Below, piece by piece: positions 52,281 to 61,936 of a DNA stretch of 64,000 nucleotides. Position 1 is the first letter of the stretch. Every line of letters starts with the position of its first letter. The stretch covers positions 62,001 through 126,000 of the forward strand of contig NZ_FMUX01000006.1 in NCBI RefSeq assembly GCF_900101345.1, in the 5' to 3' direction. The stretch comes from Desulfoluna spongiiphila. GTDB lineage: Bacteria > Desulfobacterota > Desulfobacteria > Desulfobacterales > Desulfolunaceae. The translations under genes and the position numbers were made by a program. A model generated the notes under the pieces. The model had not been told where the DNA came from, did no database searches, and saw only the letters and a list, made by a program, of their open reading frames with translations.

Positions 52281-53665
52281 TGTCCAGGCAGCCGGTGGGG
52301 GGAAACGTCGGCGTCGGAGGGAAGCCGCCGGAGCCCAAGGGGCAATCGGTCCGCGCGGGCGGCGCCGAGTTTGTTCGGAAGCTTCGCTGGCTGATGCTCA
52401 GTCGGTCCCTGTTTGCCATGCTCACCCTCGGGGCGACCCTGGTCTACCGCGCCGGGGAGCACCTCTCGTTTTTTGTCGAACCCCTCACCTCCCTTTATGT
52501 GGTGGCGGGGTTTGTTTTTCTCGTGAACCTGTTGTATCTGGGGGCCTTTCGCTGGTTCAAGCATGAGGAGGCCTTCGGGGGCGTTCAGGTTTTCGGGGAT
52601 GTTCTTGTTGTCTCCGCCATTGCCTACCTCACCGGGCTTCTCTACAGCCCCTTCCTTTTTCTTTATCCCATTGTCATTATTTGCGGCACCATCATCCTGG
52701 GCAGGGTGGGCGGATACCTCACCGCCGGCATCGCCTGCATTGCCTTCGGAGCCCTGGTGGACTTTCAGTACTACGGGTTTATCACGCCTCCGGGGTTTGA
52801 GTTCAGCCCCTTTGCTGAAGAGCTCACCGGTCAGGTTGTCTTTTACAGGACGTCGGTGCTGTTTCTTGCCTGCCTTGTGACCTGCCTTGTGAGTGGGTAC
52901 ATCGCAGAGCAGGAGGTGCGGGCCAGGGCGGATCTGGCGGTGATGGAAGAGCAGGTCAAACGGGTGGAGAAGATGGCCGTCATCGGCGAGATGGCGGCCG
53001 GTTTGGCCCATGAGATCAAAAACCCCCTGGCTTCCCTGTCCGGTTCCATCCAGATGCTCAAAGGAGAGACCGGGTGGGAGCCCCACCATGAAAAGCTCAT
53101 GGGGATTGCTGTGCGCGAGACCGCGCGGCTGTCGGGCCTGGTGACGGAGTTTCTTCTTTTTGCCAGGCCCGGAGCGGGAAGCCCGGTACCCATCCTTGTG
53201 TCCTCGGTTGTGGAAGAGACCGTGGCCCTTCTGGAGCAGGATTCTCGCCATGGGCACCACGTCGGGGTGGAGGTGCTCGTGGTGGAGGGCCTTACGGTTT
53301 GCATGGACCTGGGCCATCTGCGCCAGGTGCTGCTTAACCTCTTGATCAACGCCACCGAGGCGGTTTCCGACGGAGGCTCTGTGATTGTTTCGGGGTACAG
53401 GGAAAACCGGAAATGCGTGGTGCTCTCGGTGAAGGATGACGGTGCGGGCATTGACGCAGAGATCGCAAAGCACATTTTTGACCCCTTTTTTACGACCAAA
53501 AAGGAGGGGACGGGCCTGGGGCTTTCCATCGTTCACAGGCTGCTGGATGAGTGCGGTGGAGGGATTCGGGTCATGAGTCGACCCGGGGAGGGCGCGGAAT
53601 TTACCCTTTCCCTTCCCTCCGGGTCGGGCTCCCTTCTGTCACGACAACTTCCGGACCGCTGTTGA
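52280..53665 (+). CDS. pilS: Membrane sensor histidine kinase, PilS-like
   Basis: A 461-residue kinase starting in the stop of pilC. The N-terminal 200 residues hold several membrane helices, as in PilS. The kinase part has the dimerisation helix with phospho-acceptor His244 in GLAHEIKNPLASL, the N box LINATEAV, and DDGAGID, GTGLGLS for ATP binding. PilS senses pilin in the inner membrane and with PilR controls pilA through sigma54. No pilR follows: the next gene is lysS. The partner regulator must be encoded elsewhere, or the kinase has another target. Assignment as PilS is based on topology and pilC linkage. Confidence 0.82.
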   Translation: MSRQPVGGNVGVGGKPPEPKGQSVRAGGAEFVRKLRWLMLSRSLFAMLTLGATLVYRAGEHLSFFVEPLTSLYVVAGFVFLVNLLYLGAFRWFKHEEAFGGVQVFGDVLVVSAIAYLTGLLYSPFLFLYPIVIICGTIILGRVGGYLTAGIACIAFGALVDFQYYGFITPPGFEFSPFAEELTGQVVFYRTSVLFLACLVTCLVSGYIAEQEVRARADLAVMEEQVKRVEKMAVIGEMAAGLAHEIKNPLASLSGSIQMLKGETGWEPHHEKLMGIAVRETARLSGLVTEFLLFARPGAGSPVPILVSSVVEETVALLEQDSRHGHHVGVEVLVVEGLTVCMDLGHLRQVLLNLLINATEAVSDGGSVIVSGYRENRKCVVLSVKDDGAGIDAEIAKHIFDPFFTTKKEGTGLGLSIVHRLLDECGGGIRVMSRPGEGAEFTLSLPSGSGSLLSRQLPDRC

Positions 53666-53903
53666 CAGGGGCAAACGAAATTGGTTAGGTTAGGGACCTT
53701 TGATCAAACCCGGGGCAAAGAGGCCTTTTAAGTCCCTGTGATGTGGGGGATGAGGTGCGGCCCTTAAGGCCGGGGGCGCCAGGGGACCCTGACGGGCTCA
53801 AAGCAGGACATATCCGAAGCCGCGGCTTCTGAACATAACAATGAAGATGCGACCGTAAAAAAATACGCTGCGAATGGTTCTCCCTTCCATTTGGCAAGGG
53901 CAA

Positions 53904-53941
53904 CCCCGGCACCGGATGTGCCGGGGCAGGGCTGTTTTTTT
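53904..53941 (+). terminator. Hairpin with T-run between pilS and lysS
   Basis: CCCCGGCAC-CGGAT-GTGCCGGGG is a 9-bp stem followed after a few bases by eight T residues, ending 17 bp before the lysS start. It may terminate the pilC-pilS transcript or attenuate lysS. A TTGACA at 53662-53667 overlapping the pilS stop is a possible -35 box; its -10 partner is poor. Confidence 0.6.
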
Positions 53942-53958
53942 ACGGAGCCATCAATAAA

Positions 53959-55464
53959 GTGAGCAGCAAAAGCATGAGCAAAGAAAGCGCACAGGACGTC
54001 GTTGAACAGAGAAAAGCGAAAAATGAAGAGCTGAAAGGGCGGGGCGTCAACCTCTACCCCAATGACCTGCGGGTGACCCATACCGTTGCCGATCTCAAGG
54101 CCTTCATTGAAGCCGAGCCGGAGAATACCGGTGAAGAAGGGGCTGTCTTTACCGTGGCCGGGCGTATCATGGCCATCAACCGCATGGGCAAGTCCTCGTT
54201 TGTCCGGTTTCGGGACCGCAGCGGCCTGATGCAGGCCTTTGTTGCCAAGGACAAGGTGGGGGATGAGGCCTACGACCTCTTTAAGAAGATGGACATCGGC
54301 GATTTCCTCGGCCTCACCGGTACCCTTTTTAAAACCCGCACCGGCGAGTGGACCCTTCAGCCCACCTGCCTCTCCCTCGTGTGCAAGTCCGTGCGCCCGC
54401 TGCCCGAAAAATTCCACGGCCTCAAAGACCCTGAAAAACGGTACCGCCAGCGGTATGTGGACCTGATCATGAACCAGGACGTCAAGGAGATCTTCCGAAG
54501 GCGAAGCCGCATGGTCCAGGCCGTGCGTGAGTTCCTCCTGGAACGGGACTACCTTGAGGTGGAAACCCCCATGATGCAGCCCATTGCCGGCGGAGCGGAA
54601 GCCACTCCCTTTGTGACCCATCACCGCGCTCTGGACATGGACCTTTACCTGCGCATCGCACCGGAGCTTTACCTGAAGCGTCTGGTGGTGGGCGGATTCG
54701 AGCGCGTGTTCGAGATCAACCGCAACTTCAGGAACGAAGGGGTGTCCACCCGGCACAACCCGGAGTTCACCATGATCGAGTTCTACCAGGCCTACGCCAA
54801 CTACGAAGACCTCATGGACCTGACCGAGGAGATGTTTGCCTTTGTGACCGAAAAGACCACCGGGTCTCCGGTCATTGAGTACCAGGGCGACACCATCGAT
54901 TTCAGCAAGGCGTGGCGACGCATTCCCATGATGGACTCCCTGGTGGAGATCGGCGGGGTGGACAAAGAGATCCTGGACGATCACCAGGGCCTCCTGGCCT
55001 TTGCCGAGGCCAAGGGCATTCACATCACCAAAGCGGACCGCATGGGCAAGGTGATCACCAAGCTCTTCGACGAGCTGGTGGAACCCAACCTCATCCAGCC
55101 CACCTTCATCACCGGGTATCCGGTGGAGGTGTCGCCCCTGTCCCGTCGCAGCGACACCCAGCCGGAACTCACCGACCGCTTTGAGCTCTTCATCGCAGGC
55201 CGTGAGATCGCCAACGGCTTCTCCGAGCTCAACGACCCCGAAGACCAGCGGGGCCGGTTCCTCCAGCAGGTTGCGGACAAGGAAGCGGGCAACGAAGAGG
55301 CCCACAACATGGACAGTGATTACATTGAAGCCCTGGAGTACGGGATGCCTCCCACGGCAGGAGAGGGCATCGGTATTGACCGCCTTGCCATGCTGCTCAC
55401 CGACTCCCCCTCCATTCGCGAGGTGATTTTGTTCCCCTTGATGAAGCGAATCGAAAAGTCGTGA
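53959..55464 (+). CDS. lysS: Lysine--tRNA ligase, class II
   Basis: A 501-residue class II synthetase. The N-terminal OB fold (VFTVAGRIMAINRMGKSSFV) binds the anticodon; the core has motif 1 (near LERDYLEVETPMMQPI), motif 2 (NRNFRNEGVSTRHNPEFTMI) and motif 3 (GEGIGIDRLAMLLTDS). Length and order match E. coli LysS (505). I keep GTG 53959, 11 bases after GGAG; ATG 53974 gives a start five codons later. It is the first gene before the envelope-assembly cluster and ends at its own terminator. Confidence 0.95.
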   Translation: MSSKSMSKESAQDVVEQRKAKNEELKGRGVNLYPNDLRVTHTVADLKAFIEAEPENTGEEGAVFTVAGRIMAINRMGKSSFVRFRDRSGLMQAFVAKDKVGDEAYDLFKKMDIGDFLGLTGTLFKTRTGEWTLQPTCLSLVCKSVRPLPEKFHGLKDPEKRYRQRYVDLIMNQDVKEIFRRRSRMVQAVREFLLERDYLEVETPMMQPIAGGAEATPFVTHHRALDMDLYLRIAPELYLKRLVVGGFERVFEINRNFRNEGVSTRHNPEFTMIEFYQAYANYEDLMDLTEEMFAFVTEKTTGSPVIEYQGDTIDFSKAWRRIPMMDSLVEIGGVDKEILDDHQGLLAFAEAKGIHITKADRMGKVITKLFDELVEPNLIQPTFITGYPVEVSPLSRRSDTQPELTDRFELFIAGREIANGFSELNDPEDQRGRFLQQVADKEAGNEEAHNMDSDYIEALEYGMPPTAGEGIGIDRLAMLLTDSPSIREVILFPLMKRIEKS

Positions 55465-55471
55465 TATGATG

Positions 55472-55507
55472 CCGTCGGTGGGGCAGAGCCCTGCCGACGG
55501 TTTTTTT
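55472..55507 (+). terminator. Terminator after lysS
   Basis: CCGTCGGTGGGGC-AGA-GCCCTGCCGACGG forms a 13-bp stem with one mismatch followed by seven T residues, directly after the lysS stop. Confidence 0.85.
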
Positions 55508-55533
55508 AATACCTCCTGTAAAACGATGGTTGA

Positions 55534-56793
55534 ATGAGCCGAATCGGATCGCCCCTTTCCATATCGTATGAACTCCTCATTGCCTTGCGCTATCTAAAGG
55601 CCAAGCGCAGGCAAGCCTTTATTTCCCTTATTTCTTTGCTTTCGGTTGCCGGTGTTGCCGTGGGGGTGATGGCCCTTGTGGTGGTGATTGCCGTGATGAC
55701 CGGGGCTGAAAAGGATTTCAAGGCCCGCATCCTGGGATTCCAATCCCATATTACCGTGATGAAACGTGGCGGCGGCATTGCCGACCCGGCGCACCTCCTG
55801 AATGTGATCGAAGGGGTGGACGGGGTGACGGTGGCCGCTCCTTTTGTCTACGGGCAGGTGATGCTGCGCTCCGGTTACGGCGTGTCCGGTGCCGTGCTTC
55901 GCGGGGTGGATCCCGCTGCCGGCGTGACCCAGATCGAGGGGTTCCCCCCGGAGCGCCTCGAAACACAGCTCGCGCGCAAAGCCCCTTCCCGGGGACGCCC
56001 CCCGGCACCGGGGGTGGTGCTCGGCAAGGAGCTGGCCTTGAATTTAGGGGTGGGAGAAGGGGACATGATCTACCTGATCTCTCCCAAGGGGATGATATCC
56101 CCCATGGGCCACGTGCCCTCCATGCGGCAGTTCAGGGTGGCGGGCCTCTTTGATTCCGGGATGTACGAATACGACAGCGCCTTTGCCTACATCCATATCG
56201 ATGACGCCAAGTCCGTTTTTCGTTTGGGGGACAAGGTCTCGGGCATGGATGTCTGGATTGATGCTCCCTATGACGCCCATCAGGTCCGCGAAGGGATCCT
56301 TGCCCAGATGGGGCCCATTTTCTGGGCCCGGGACTGGATGCAGATGAACGCCAGCCTCTTTTCAGCGCTCAAGCTTGAGAAGGCGGCCATGTTTGTGATC
56401 CTCATCCTCATTGTTCTGGTGGCGGCCTTTAACATCGCCAGCAGCCTGATCATGATGGTGATGGAAAAGACACGGGATATTGCCATCTTAAAGGCCATGG
56501 GCGCCACGGACGGCAGCATCATGCGGATTTTTGTGTACCAGGGTACCCTCATCGGCATGGTGGGCACCTCCATCGGCGTGGTGCTGGGGGTGGTACTCTG
56601 TTTTTTTCTGAAGCATTTCAAATTTATCGACCTGCCCAAGGTCTACATTTTTTCAACCCTGCCGGTGCGGCTGGAGGCCATGGATGTTCTGGTCATCTCC
56701 GCTTCGGCCTTTGGCATCTGTTTTCTGGCCACCCTGTACCCGGCGTGGCAGGCTTCCAGGCAGAACACGGTGGAGGCGATACGTTATGGGTGA
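55534..56793 (+). CDS. lolC: Lipoprotein-releasing system permease (LolC/LolE family)
   Basis: A 419-residue ABC permease of the FtsX/MacB type. The first helix (FISLISLLSVAGVAVGVMALVVVIAVM) is followed by a large periplasmic domain and three C-terminal helices (about 280-305, 325-352 and 385-405). SITRPIN-like elements are absent and the VMTGAEKDFKARILGFQSHITV segment is typical of LolC/E. With LolD it extracts lipoproteins from the inner membrane for transfer to LolA. Only one permease is found, consistent with a LolF-type homodimer in many non-enteric bacteria. Its stop overlaps the lolD start by eight bases. ATG 55534 has a poor ribosome-binding site. Confidence 0.9.
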   Translation: MSRIGSPLSISYELLIALRYLKAKRRQAFISLISLLSVAGVAVGVMALVVVIAVMTGAEKDFKARILGFQSHITVMKRGGGIADPAHLLNVIEGVDGVTVAAPFVYGQVMLRSGYGVSGAVLRGVDPAAGVTQIEGFPPERLETQLARKAPSRGRPPAPGVVLGKELALNLGVGEGDMIYLISPKGMISPMGHVPSMRQFRVAGLFDSGMYEYDSAFAYIHIDDAKSVFRLGDKVSGMDVWIDAPYDAHQVREGILAQMGPIFWARDWMQMNASLFSALKLEKAAMFVILILIVLVAAFNIASSLIMMVMEKTRDIAILKAMGATDGSIMRIFVYQGTLIGMVGTSIGVVLGVVLCFFLKHFKFIDLPKVYIFSTLPVRLEAMDVLVISASAFGICFLATLYPAWQASRQNTVEAIRYG

Positions 56794-57481
56794 TTCAATG
56801 AGAGGCGCCTGCCTGTCCCTGGAGGGCATTTCCAAGTCGTACAGTGCCGGTGGGGTGGACCTGGACGTGCTAAGGGATGTCCATTTCTCCATGATGGGGG
56901 GCGAGCGGATTGCCGTTACCGGCGCGTCCGGCATCGGCAAATCAACCCTTTTACACATCGTGGGGGCCCTGGACCGGCCCGACGCGGGGCGGCTTGTCTG
57001 CGACGGCATGGATGTCTTTGCCGCGGACGACAAACACCTTGCGGATTTTCGCAATCGAACCATTGGCTTTGTGTTCCAGTTTCATCATTTACTGCCGGAG
57101 TTTACAGCACTTGAAAATGTGATGTTGCCCCGGTTGATCAGAGGGGAAAAGGGAGAAGGGCCCCTGAAGGACGCCGAGGCGATCCTTGACAGGGTCGGCC
57201 TTTCTCGTCGGCTTCACCATCGGGCGGGGGAACTGTCCGGGGGAGAACAACAACGCGTGGCCATTGCACGAGCGGTGGTGGGACGGCCCGCGATTCTTCT
57301 GGCTGATGAGCCGACCGGTAACCTGGACGGAAAAAACAGCAGCCAGATCCATGAGCTGCTCGATGACTTGAACCGTGAAACCGGCATGACGGTTGTGGTG
57401 GTGACCCACAACCTGGAGTTGGCCGGGTACATGGACCGCCAGGTAACCCTGGAAGGGGGACAGCTCGTTGAACGGACTTGA
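56786..57481 (+). CDS. lolD: Lipoprotein-releasing system ATPase
   Basis: A 231-residue ABC ATPase. Walker A is GASGIGKST, the signature LSGGEQQRVAIARA, Walker B ILLADEPTG and the switch His in VVTHN. The overall form fits LolD/MacB-type ATPases. It powers the permease encoded just upstream. ATG 56786 is preceded by GGAGG and overlaps the permease stop; ATG 56798 is an alternative. It is followed 16 bp later by bamA. Confidence 0.93.
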   Translation: MGDSMRGACLSLEGISKSYSAGGVDLDVLRDVHFSMMGGERIAVTGASGIGKSTLLHIVGALDRPDAGRLVCDGMDVFAADDKHLADFRNRTIGFVFQFHHLLPEFTALENVMLPRLIRGEKGEGPLKDAEAILDRVGLSRRLHHRAGELSGGEQQRVAIARAVVGRPAILLADEPTGNLDGKNSSQIHELLDDLNRETGMTVVVVTHNLELAGYMDRQVTLEGGQLVERT

Positions 57482-57497
57482 TAACAAGGATAACAGT

Positions 57498-60161
57498 ATG
57501 ATGACTCGACTGACCAGATCTCTTCTCTCTTCTCTGATGATCGTGATCGTGGTAATGGCCGGAGCCAATCCCGCCCGGGCTGAAGAGGCGGCAAAACGAA
57601 TCGCCGTTCTCCCTTTTCACGTGGCCTCTGAAACGGACCTCTCGTACCTCTCCGGGCAGATTCCCGAAACCCTTTCCGGCCAGCTTCAGCGGGATGGCGG
57701 GGAGATGGTGGATGCCGGGCCCCTGCTGGATGCCGTGGGTGAGAACGGATCCGTGGATACCGGCCGCCTGGCAGCGTCGGCTGCCTCTGAAAAGATTGAT
57801 CATGTGGTCTGGGGTACGTTGACCCAGGCAGGGGATACCTTCCGGTTGGACGCCACCCTGCTCGACGTTAAGAGCGCAGCCACCATGCCCCTTTCCAGCG
57901 AAGGCAAGGGGGTGGAAACCCTCATTTCCACCGTTGGCGATCTGGCCGTGAAGATCGGCTCCCGGATTTTCAGCTTCGAGACCGTGGCGGACGTGAAGGT
58001 GGAGGGCAACCGGCGCATCGAAGGAGACGCCGTCCTTCGGGTCGTTCGGGTCAAGGCCGGCGACCGGCTGAAAAAAGACGCCCTTACGCGGGATATGAAG
58101 GCCATTTACCGCATGGGCTACTTTGAAGACATCAAGGTGGTGGCCGAGCACCATGACGACGCCACGGCCACGGTGATTTTCCGCGTGAAGGAAAAGCCCA
58201 CCATCCGCAACGTTCTGGTCTCGGGGAACCATGTCTTCGACGACGAGAAGGTGAAAAAGAACATCACCCTTACCAAAGGCGCGATTTTCAACACCGGCGC
58301 CTTAAACACCTCCATCAAGCAGATCGAAAGCCTCTACAACGAAAAGCACTATTACAAGACCAAGGTGAGCTACCGGCTCATCGATGTGGAGAACAACCAG
58401 GCCGACCTCGAATTTACCATAGAGGAAGGGGAGAAGATCTGGATCAAAGAGATCGCCGTGGAGGGCAACGATTTTTTCTCGGATAAAAAGATCCGGAAGA
58501 TGATCAAGACCAAGAAAAAGGGCTTCTTCTCCTGGCTGACCTCCTCCGGTACCCTGGAAATGGCGGACCTGAACGTCGACATGGCGGTGATCAACGCCGA
58601 ATACCAGAAAAGCGGTTTTATCGATTGCCGCATCGCGGATCCCGTGGTGGAGTACAAGGGCAAATGGATCTACATCACCGTAAAGATCGATGAAGGGATT
58701 CGCTACGCCCTGGGCCGGGTGGATGTGGACGGGGATATCCTGGACACCAAAGAGGCGCTCCTTGAGCGGCTGACCGTGGAAGAGGATGAGTTTCTCAACC
58801 GGGAAAAGGTCCAGAACGATGTGGTGGCCCTGACGGACACCTACAGCGATGAAGGGTACGCCCGAGCCTCGGTGGTGCCCGATATCCGGCGTAACCGGGA
58901 AGAGAAGGTGGCCGATGTGACCTACCGGGTTTCCAAAGGGAACCTGGTCTACTTTGACAAGATCATCATCACCGGCAACTCGGTGACCCGGGACAAGGTA
59001 ATCCGTCGTCAGCTCAAGGTTTACGAGCAGGAACTCTACCGCGGTGTCCGGCTCAAGGAGAGCGTTCGGAACCTTTATCGCCTGGAGTATTTCGGGGACA
59101 TCAAGGTGAATACCCTGGACACCACCGACCCGGACAAGGTGAACCTTTCCATCGACGTTAAGGAAAAACCCACCGGGACCTTCACCTTCGGCATGGGGTA
59201 CAGCAGCGAGGACAAACTTTTCGGCACCACCTCCATCTCCAAGCGCAACCTCTTCGGTCGGGATCAGTCCATCGATTTGAAGGCGCAGTTCGGCGGCACC
59301 GGCAACAAGTATTCGCTGATCTTCGTGGAGCCCTGGCTTTTTGACATTCCCCTCTACTCCAAGTATGAATTGAAGAACTGGGATGACGAATACACCTCCT
59401 ACGACAAAGAGACCGTGGGTGGCGGGTTGACCCTGGGTTATCCCGTCTTTGATTACACCCGCGCCTATGTCTCCTACACCTTCGAGAAAAACACCATTGA
59501 TGACATTGACCCCACGGCCTCGGATCAGATCAAGGAGATGGAAGGGGAGAACACCCTGAGCAGCGCCGCCTTCAGCCTGAACTATGACTCCAGGGACCGG
59601 CGCTACAACGCCCAGACCACCCGGGGTTTCAACCACACCCTGCGGGTGGAGCATACCGGCGGGCCCCTGGGGGGCGACATCAGTTACTCCAAGTACACGG
59701 CGGAATCGAGCTGGTTCTTTCCCGTGTTGTGGAAGCTGGTGGGCATGCTCCACGGCGAAGGGGGGATCGTCCATGAAAACAGCGACGGCTTCCTGCCGGA
59801 CTACAAGAAGTTTTACTTAGGGGGCATCAACTCCCTGCGCGGGTTTGATTTCGAGGATGTCCACCTTGAAGATGAAGACGGAAAATCCATCGGCGGCGAA
59901 AAATACGTGCAGTTCAACGCGGAACTCATCGCGCCCCTGTTCGGGGTGGATGGCCTAGTGGCCCTGATCTTCACCGATGCGGGTAACGTCTACGAAGAGA
60001 ACGGGAACATCGACCTGTCGAGCCTTCGCCAGACCTACGGCTTCGGCTTCCGCTGGTACTCGCCCATCGGCCCCATCCGTTTTGAAAGGGGCTACATCCT
60101 GGACCCCGAACCCGGTGAAGACTCGGGACGCTGGGAGTTTACCATGGGCACGGCTTTTTAA
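57498..60161 (+). CDS. bamA: Outer-membrane protein assembly factor BamA with extra N-terminal domain
   Basis: An 887-residue Omp85 protein. After a signal peptide (about 1-28, ending ARAEE) comes an extra domain of about 120 residues (RIAVLPFHVASETDLSYL ... VVWGTLTQAGDTFRLDATL) resembling the N-terminal fold of TolB or curli-type lipoproteins. Five POTRA repeats follow (from about residue 160, FETVADVKVEGNRRIEGDA) and a 16-strand barrel with the IRGF-like motif SLRGFDFED. BamA folds outer-membrane proteins. AAGGA precedes ATG 57498. The E. coli protein (810 residues) lacks the first domain. It is followed by skp, as in many genomes. Confidence 0.93.
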   Translation: MMTRLTRSLLSSLMIVIVVMAGANPARAEEAAKRIAVLPFHVASETDLSYLSGQIPETLSGQLQRDGGEMVDAGPLLDAVGENGSVDTGRLAASAASEKIDHVVWGTLTQAGDTFRLDATLLDVKSAATMPLSSEGKGVETLISTVGDLAVKIGSRIFSFETVADVKVEGNRRIEGDAVLRVVRVKAGDRLKKDALTRDMKAIYRMGYFEDIKVVAEHHDDATATVIFRVKEKPTIRNVLVSGNHVFDDEKVKKNITLTKGAIFNTGALNTSIKQIESLYNEKHYYKTKVSYRLIDVENNQADLEFTIEEGEKIWIKEIAVEGNDFFSDKKIRKMIKTKKKGFFSWLTSSGTLEMADLNVDMAVINAEYQKSGFIDCRIADPVVEYKGKWIYITVKIDEGIRYALGRVDVDGDILDTKEALLERLTVEEDEFLNREKVQNDVVALTDTYSDEGYARASVVPDIRRNREEKVADVTYRVSKGNLVYFDKIIITGNSVTRDKVIRRQLKVYEQELYRGVRLKESVRNLYRLEYFGDIKVNTLDTTDPDKVNLSIDVKEKPTGTFTFGMGYSSEDKLFGTTSISKRNLFGRDQSIDLKAQFGGTGNKYSLIFVEPWLFDIPLYSKYELKNWDDEYTSYDKETVGGGLTLGYPVFDYTRAYVSYTFEKNTIDDIDPTASDQIKEMEGENTLSSAAFSLNYDSRDRRYNAQTTRGFNHTLRVEHTGGPLGGDISYSKYTAESSWFFPVLWKLVGMLHGEGGIVHENSDGFLPDYKKFYLGGINSLRGFDFEDVHLEDEDGKSIGGEKYVQFNAELIAPLFGVDGLVALIFTDAGNVYEENGNIDLSSLRQTYGFGFRWYSPIGPIRFERGYILDPEPGEDSGRWEFTMGTAF

Positions 60162-60218
60162 AGAATACGTCGGCACCGGCCGATGTGAACGATACCACCG
60201 AATGAAACGGGGGCTTTT

Positions 60219-60743
60219 ATGCGATGCGTTACCAGGTGCCTGATGGCGGCTCTTTTCCTGGCTTTTTGGGGGGGAAGCGCCCTGGCAGCCGACGTGGCGA
60301 AAATTGGTGTGGTGGATTTCCAGCGTGTGCTGAAGGAATCCCGGGCGGGCCGTGAGGCCGCCGAAGCCCTTCGAACCAAGCAGGCGGAACGCACGGCAGA
60401 GCTGGGGCGCTTGAAAAAGCGCATCGGGGCTCTGCAGGGTGACCTGGAGAACCTTGCGCTCTCGGCCACCTCCCGTGACGTGGGGGAAAAACGCAAGGAA
60501 CTGGAGACGCTCCTGGGTGAGTTCAAGGCGGCGGATCAGAAGTACAGCCGTCTGTTTGAGGAGATCAACCGCAGGCAGACGGAAAAGATCAGAACGGAGC
60601 TGGCCGGACTTATCGACGGCCTCGGCCGAAAAGGGGGCTACCTGTTGATCGTTGAAAAAAAAGAGGTGCTCTACGCCCCCAAATCCATGGACATGACAAG
60701 CAGGCTCATAGGCCTGTATGATAAGGCATACGAAAAGAGGTAA
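60219..60743 (+). CDS. skp: OmpH/Skp-family periplasmic chaperone
   Basis: A 174-residue periplasmic protein: signal peptide (about 1-23, ending ALA), then IGVVDFQRVLKES and a long coiled coil (about 45-140) rich in Arg, Lys and Glu, ending in a small beta segment (YLLIVEKKEVLYAP). Skp-type trimers hold unfolded outer-membrane proteins for BamA. Position directly after bamA and before lpxD is the common bacterial arrangement. The start at 60219 has a GGGGGC upstream, weaker than most here. Confidence 0.88.
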   Translation: MRCVTRCLMAALFLAFWGGSALAADVAKIGVVDFQRVLKESRAGREAAEALRTKQAERTAELGRLKKRIGALQGDLENLALSATSRDVGEKRKELETLLGEFKAADQKYSRLFEEINRRQTEKIRTELAGLIDGLGRKGGYLLIVEKKEVLYAPKSMDMTSRLIGLYDKAYEKR

Positions 60744-60744
60744 G

Positions 60745-61770
60745 ATGAAGCGGACCGTTCAAGACATTGCCGACATGCTGGGAGGCACCGTTATTGGTGA
60801 CGGAACCCGGACTGTCACGGCTCCGGCGCCTTTTGAAGACGCAAAAGAAGATCAGGTTGTCTTTGCAGGGGATGCAAGCTACCTGAAACGGCTCTCGGAG
60901 ACAGGCGCCGGCACGGTGCTCGTTCCCGAAGCACCGGGCGACACGGACAAGAGCCTCATTGTGGTGGCCAACCCCCGGGTGGCCTTTATACGGCTCATGG
61001 AGCTGTTTGCCCCGGGCCGGGAGGTGGCGCACAAGGTGAGCCCCCAGGCCTTCATCGGGGAACAGGTCACCTTCGGCGGACCGGTTGAGATCGGCCCCGG
61101 TGCGGTGATCGGCGACAACGTCTCCCTGGGAACGGGGTGCCGCATTTTCCCCGGCGTTGTGGTGGAAGAGGGCGCCCGCCTGGGCGATGGCGTGACCCTT
61201 AAATCAAATGTCACCATCGGCCATGGCTGCATTTTAGGCAACCGGGTGGTGATCCACTCCGGCAGCGTCATCGGCAGCGACGGATACGGTTTTGCCCCGG
61301 AGGGAACGAGCTACCGCAAAATTCCCCATACCGGGATTGTCCAGATCGACGACGACGTGGAGATCGGCGCCTTAAACGCCATCGATCGCGCCACCGCCGG
61401 GCGGACCTGGATCAAGCGGGGGGTGAAAACCGACAATCTGGTCCATGTGGCCCACAACGTGGAGGTGGGAGAAGACACCCTTCTGGTGGCCCAGGTGGGC
61501 ATCGCCGGGAGCACCACGGTGGGCAACCACGTGATCCTGGCCGGCAAGGCGGGGATCTCCGGGCATATCCATATCGGCGACAACACCATTGTGGGGCCTG
61601 ACGCCGGAGTGGTAAAATCAGTGGGTGAAGGTGAAGTGGTGTCGGGAACCCCGGCCATGCCGCACAAATTGTGGCTCAGACTCATGGGGCTCATGCCCAA
61701 ACTGCCCGATCTCAAGCGAACGGTTGACCGCCTTGAAAAGCGGGTGGCCCGCCTTGAGTCCGAAGATTAG
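60745..61770 (+). CDS. lpxD: UDP-3-O-acylglucosamine N-acyltransferase
   Basis: A 341-residue lipid A enzyme. The uridine-binding N-terminal domain is followed by a left-handed beta helix of hexapeptide repeats (from about residue 105, IGPGAVIGDNVSLG onward) with the catalytic His in the VHVAHNVEVGED segment. It adds the second N-linked hydroxy-acyl chain to UDP-3-O-acylglucosamine. AAAGAGG lies upstream of ATG 60745, two bases after the skp stop, so the genes are one operon. A short C-terminal helix (about 315-341) completes the fold. Confidence 0.95.
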   Translation: MKRTVQDIADMLGGTVIGDGTRTVTAPAPFEDAKEDQVVFAGDASYLKRLSETGAGTVLVPEAPGDTDKSLIVVANPRVAFIRLMELFAPGREVAHKVSPQAFIGEQVTFGGPVEIGPGAVIGDNVSLGTGCRIFPGVVVEEGARLGDGVTLKSNVTIGHGCILGNRVVIHSGSVIGSDGYGFAPEGTSYRKIPHTGIVQIDDDVEIGALNAIDRATAGRTWIKRGVKTDNLVHVAHNVEVGEDTLLVAQVGIAGSTTVGNHVILAGKAGISGHIHIGDNTIVGPDAGVVKSVGEGEVVSGTPAMPHKLWLRLMGLMPKLPDLKRTVDRLEKRVARLESED

Positions 61771-61936
61771 GCAGGTTTCCCAACGATTCGGGCCCCTTCC
61801 CGTTGCGGGCTCGTCGCGTAACGTATACACTTTGGGGAGTCTCCCTTTGGTGTGTTGTGCCGCGATATACCAGAACCAGAAAAGAACATTGACAGTTTTC
61901 GCACCGTGCCGGTGTGCAGAAATATAAGGATGTGCC

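Noticed and set aside
53666..53958. T-box or riboswitch leader for lysS
   Set aside because: A terminator-like hairpin exists, but no T-box or specifier-loop pattern could be seen, and no lysine riboswitch core.
53764..55305. 513-codon minus-strand frame opposite lysS
   Set aside because: Antisense shadow; lysS motifs are complete on the other strand.
58302..59774. 490-codon minus-strand frame opposite bamA
   Set aside because: Antisense shadow; low-complexity composition and no family match.
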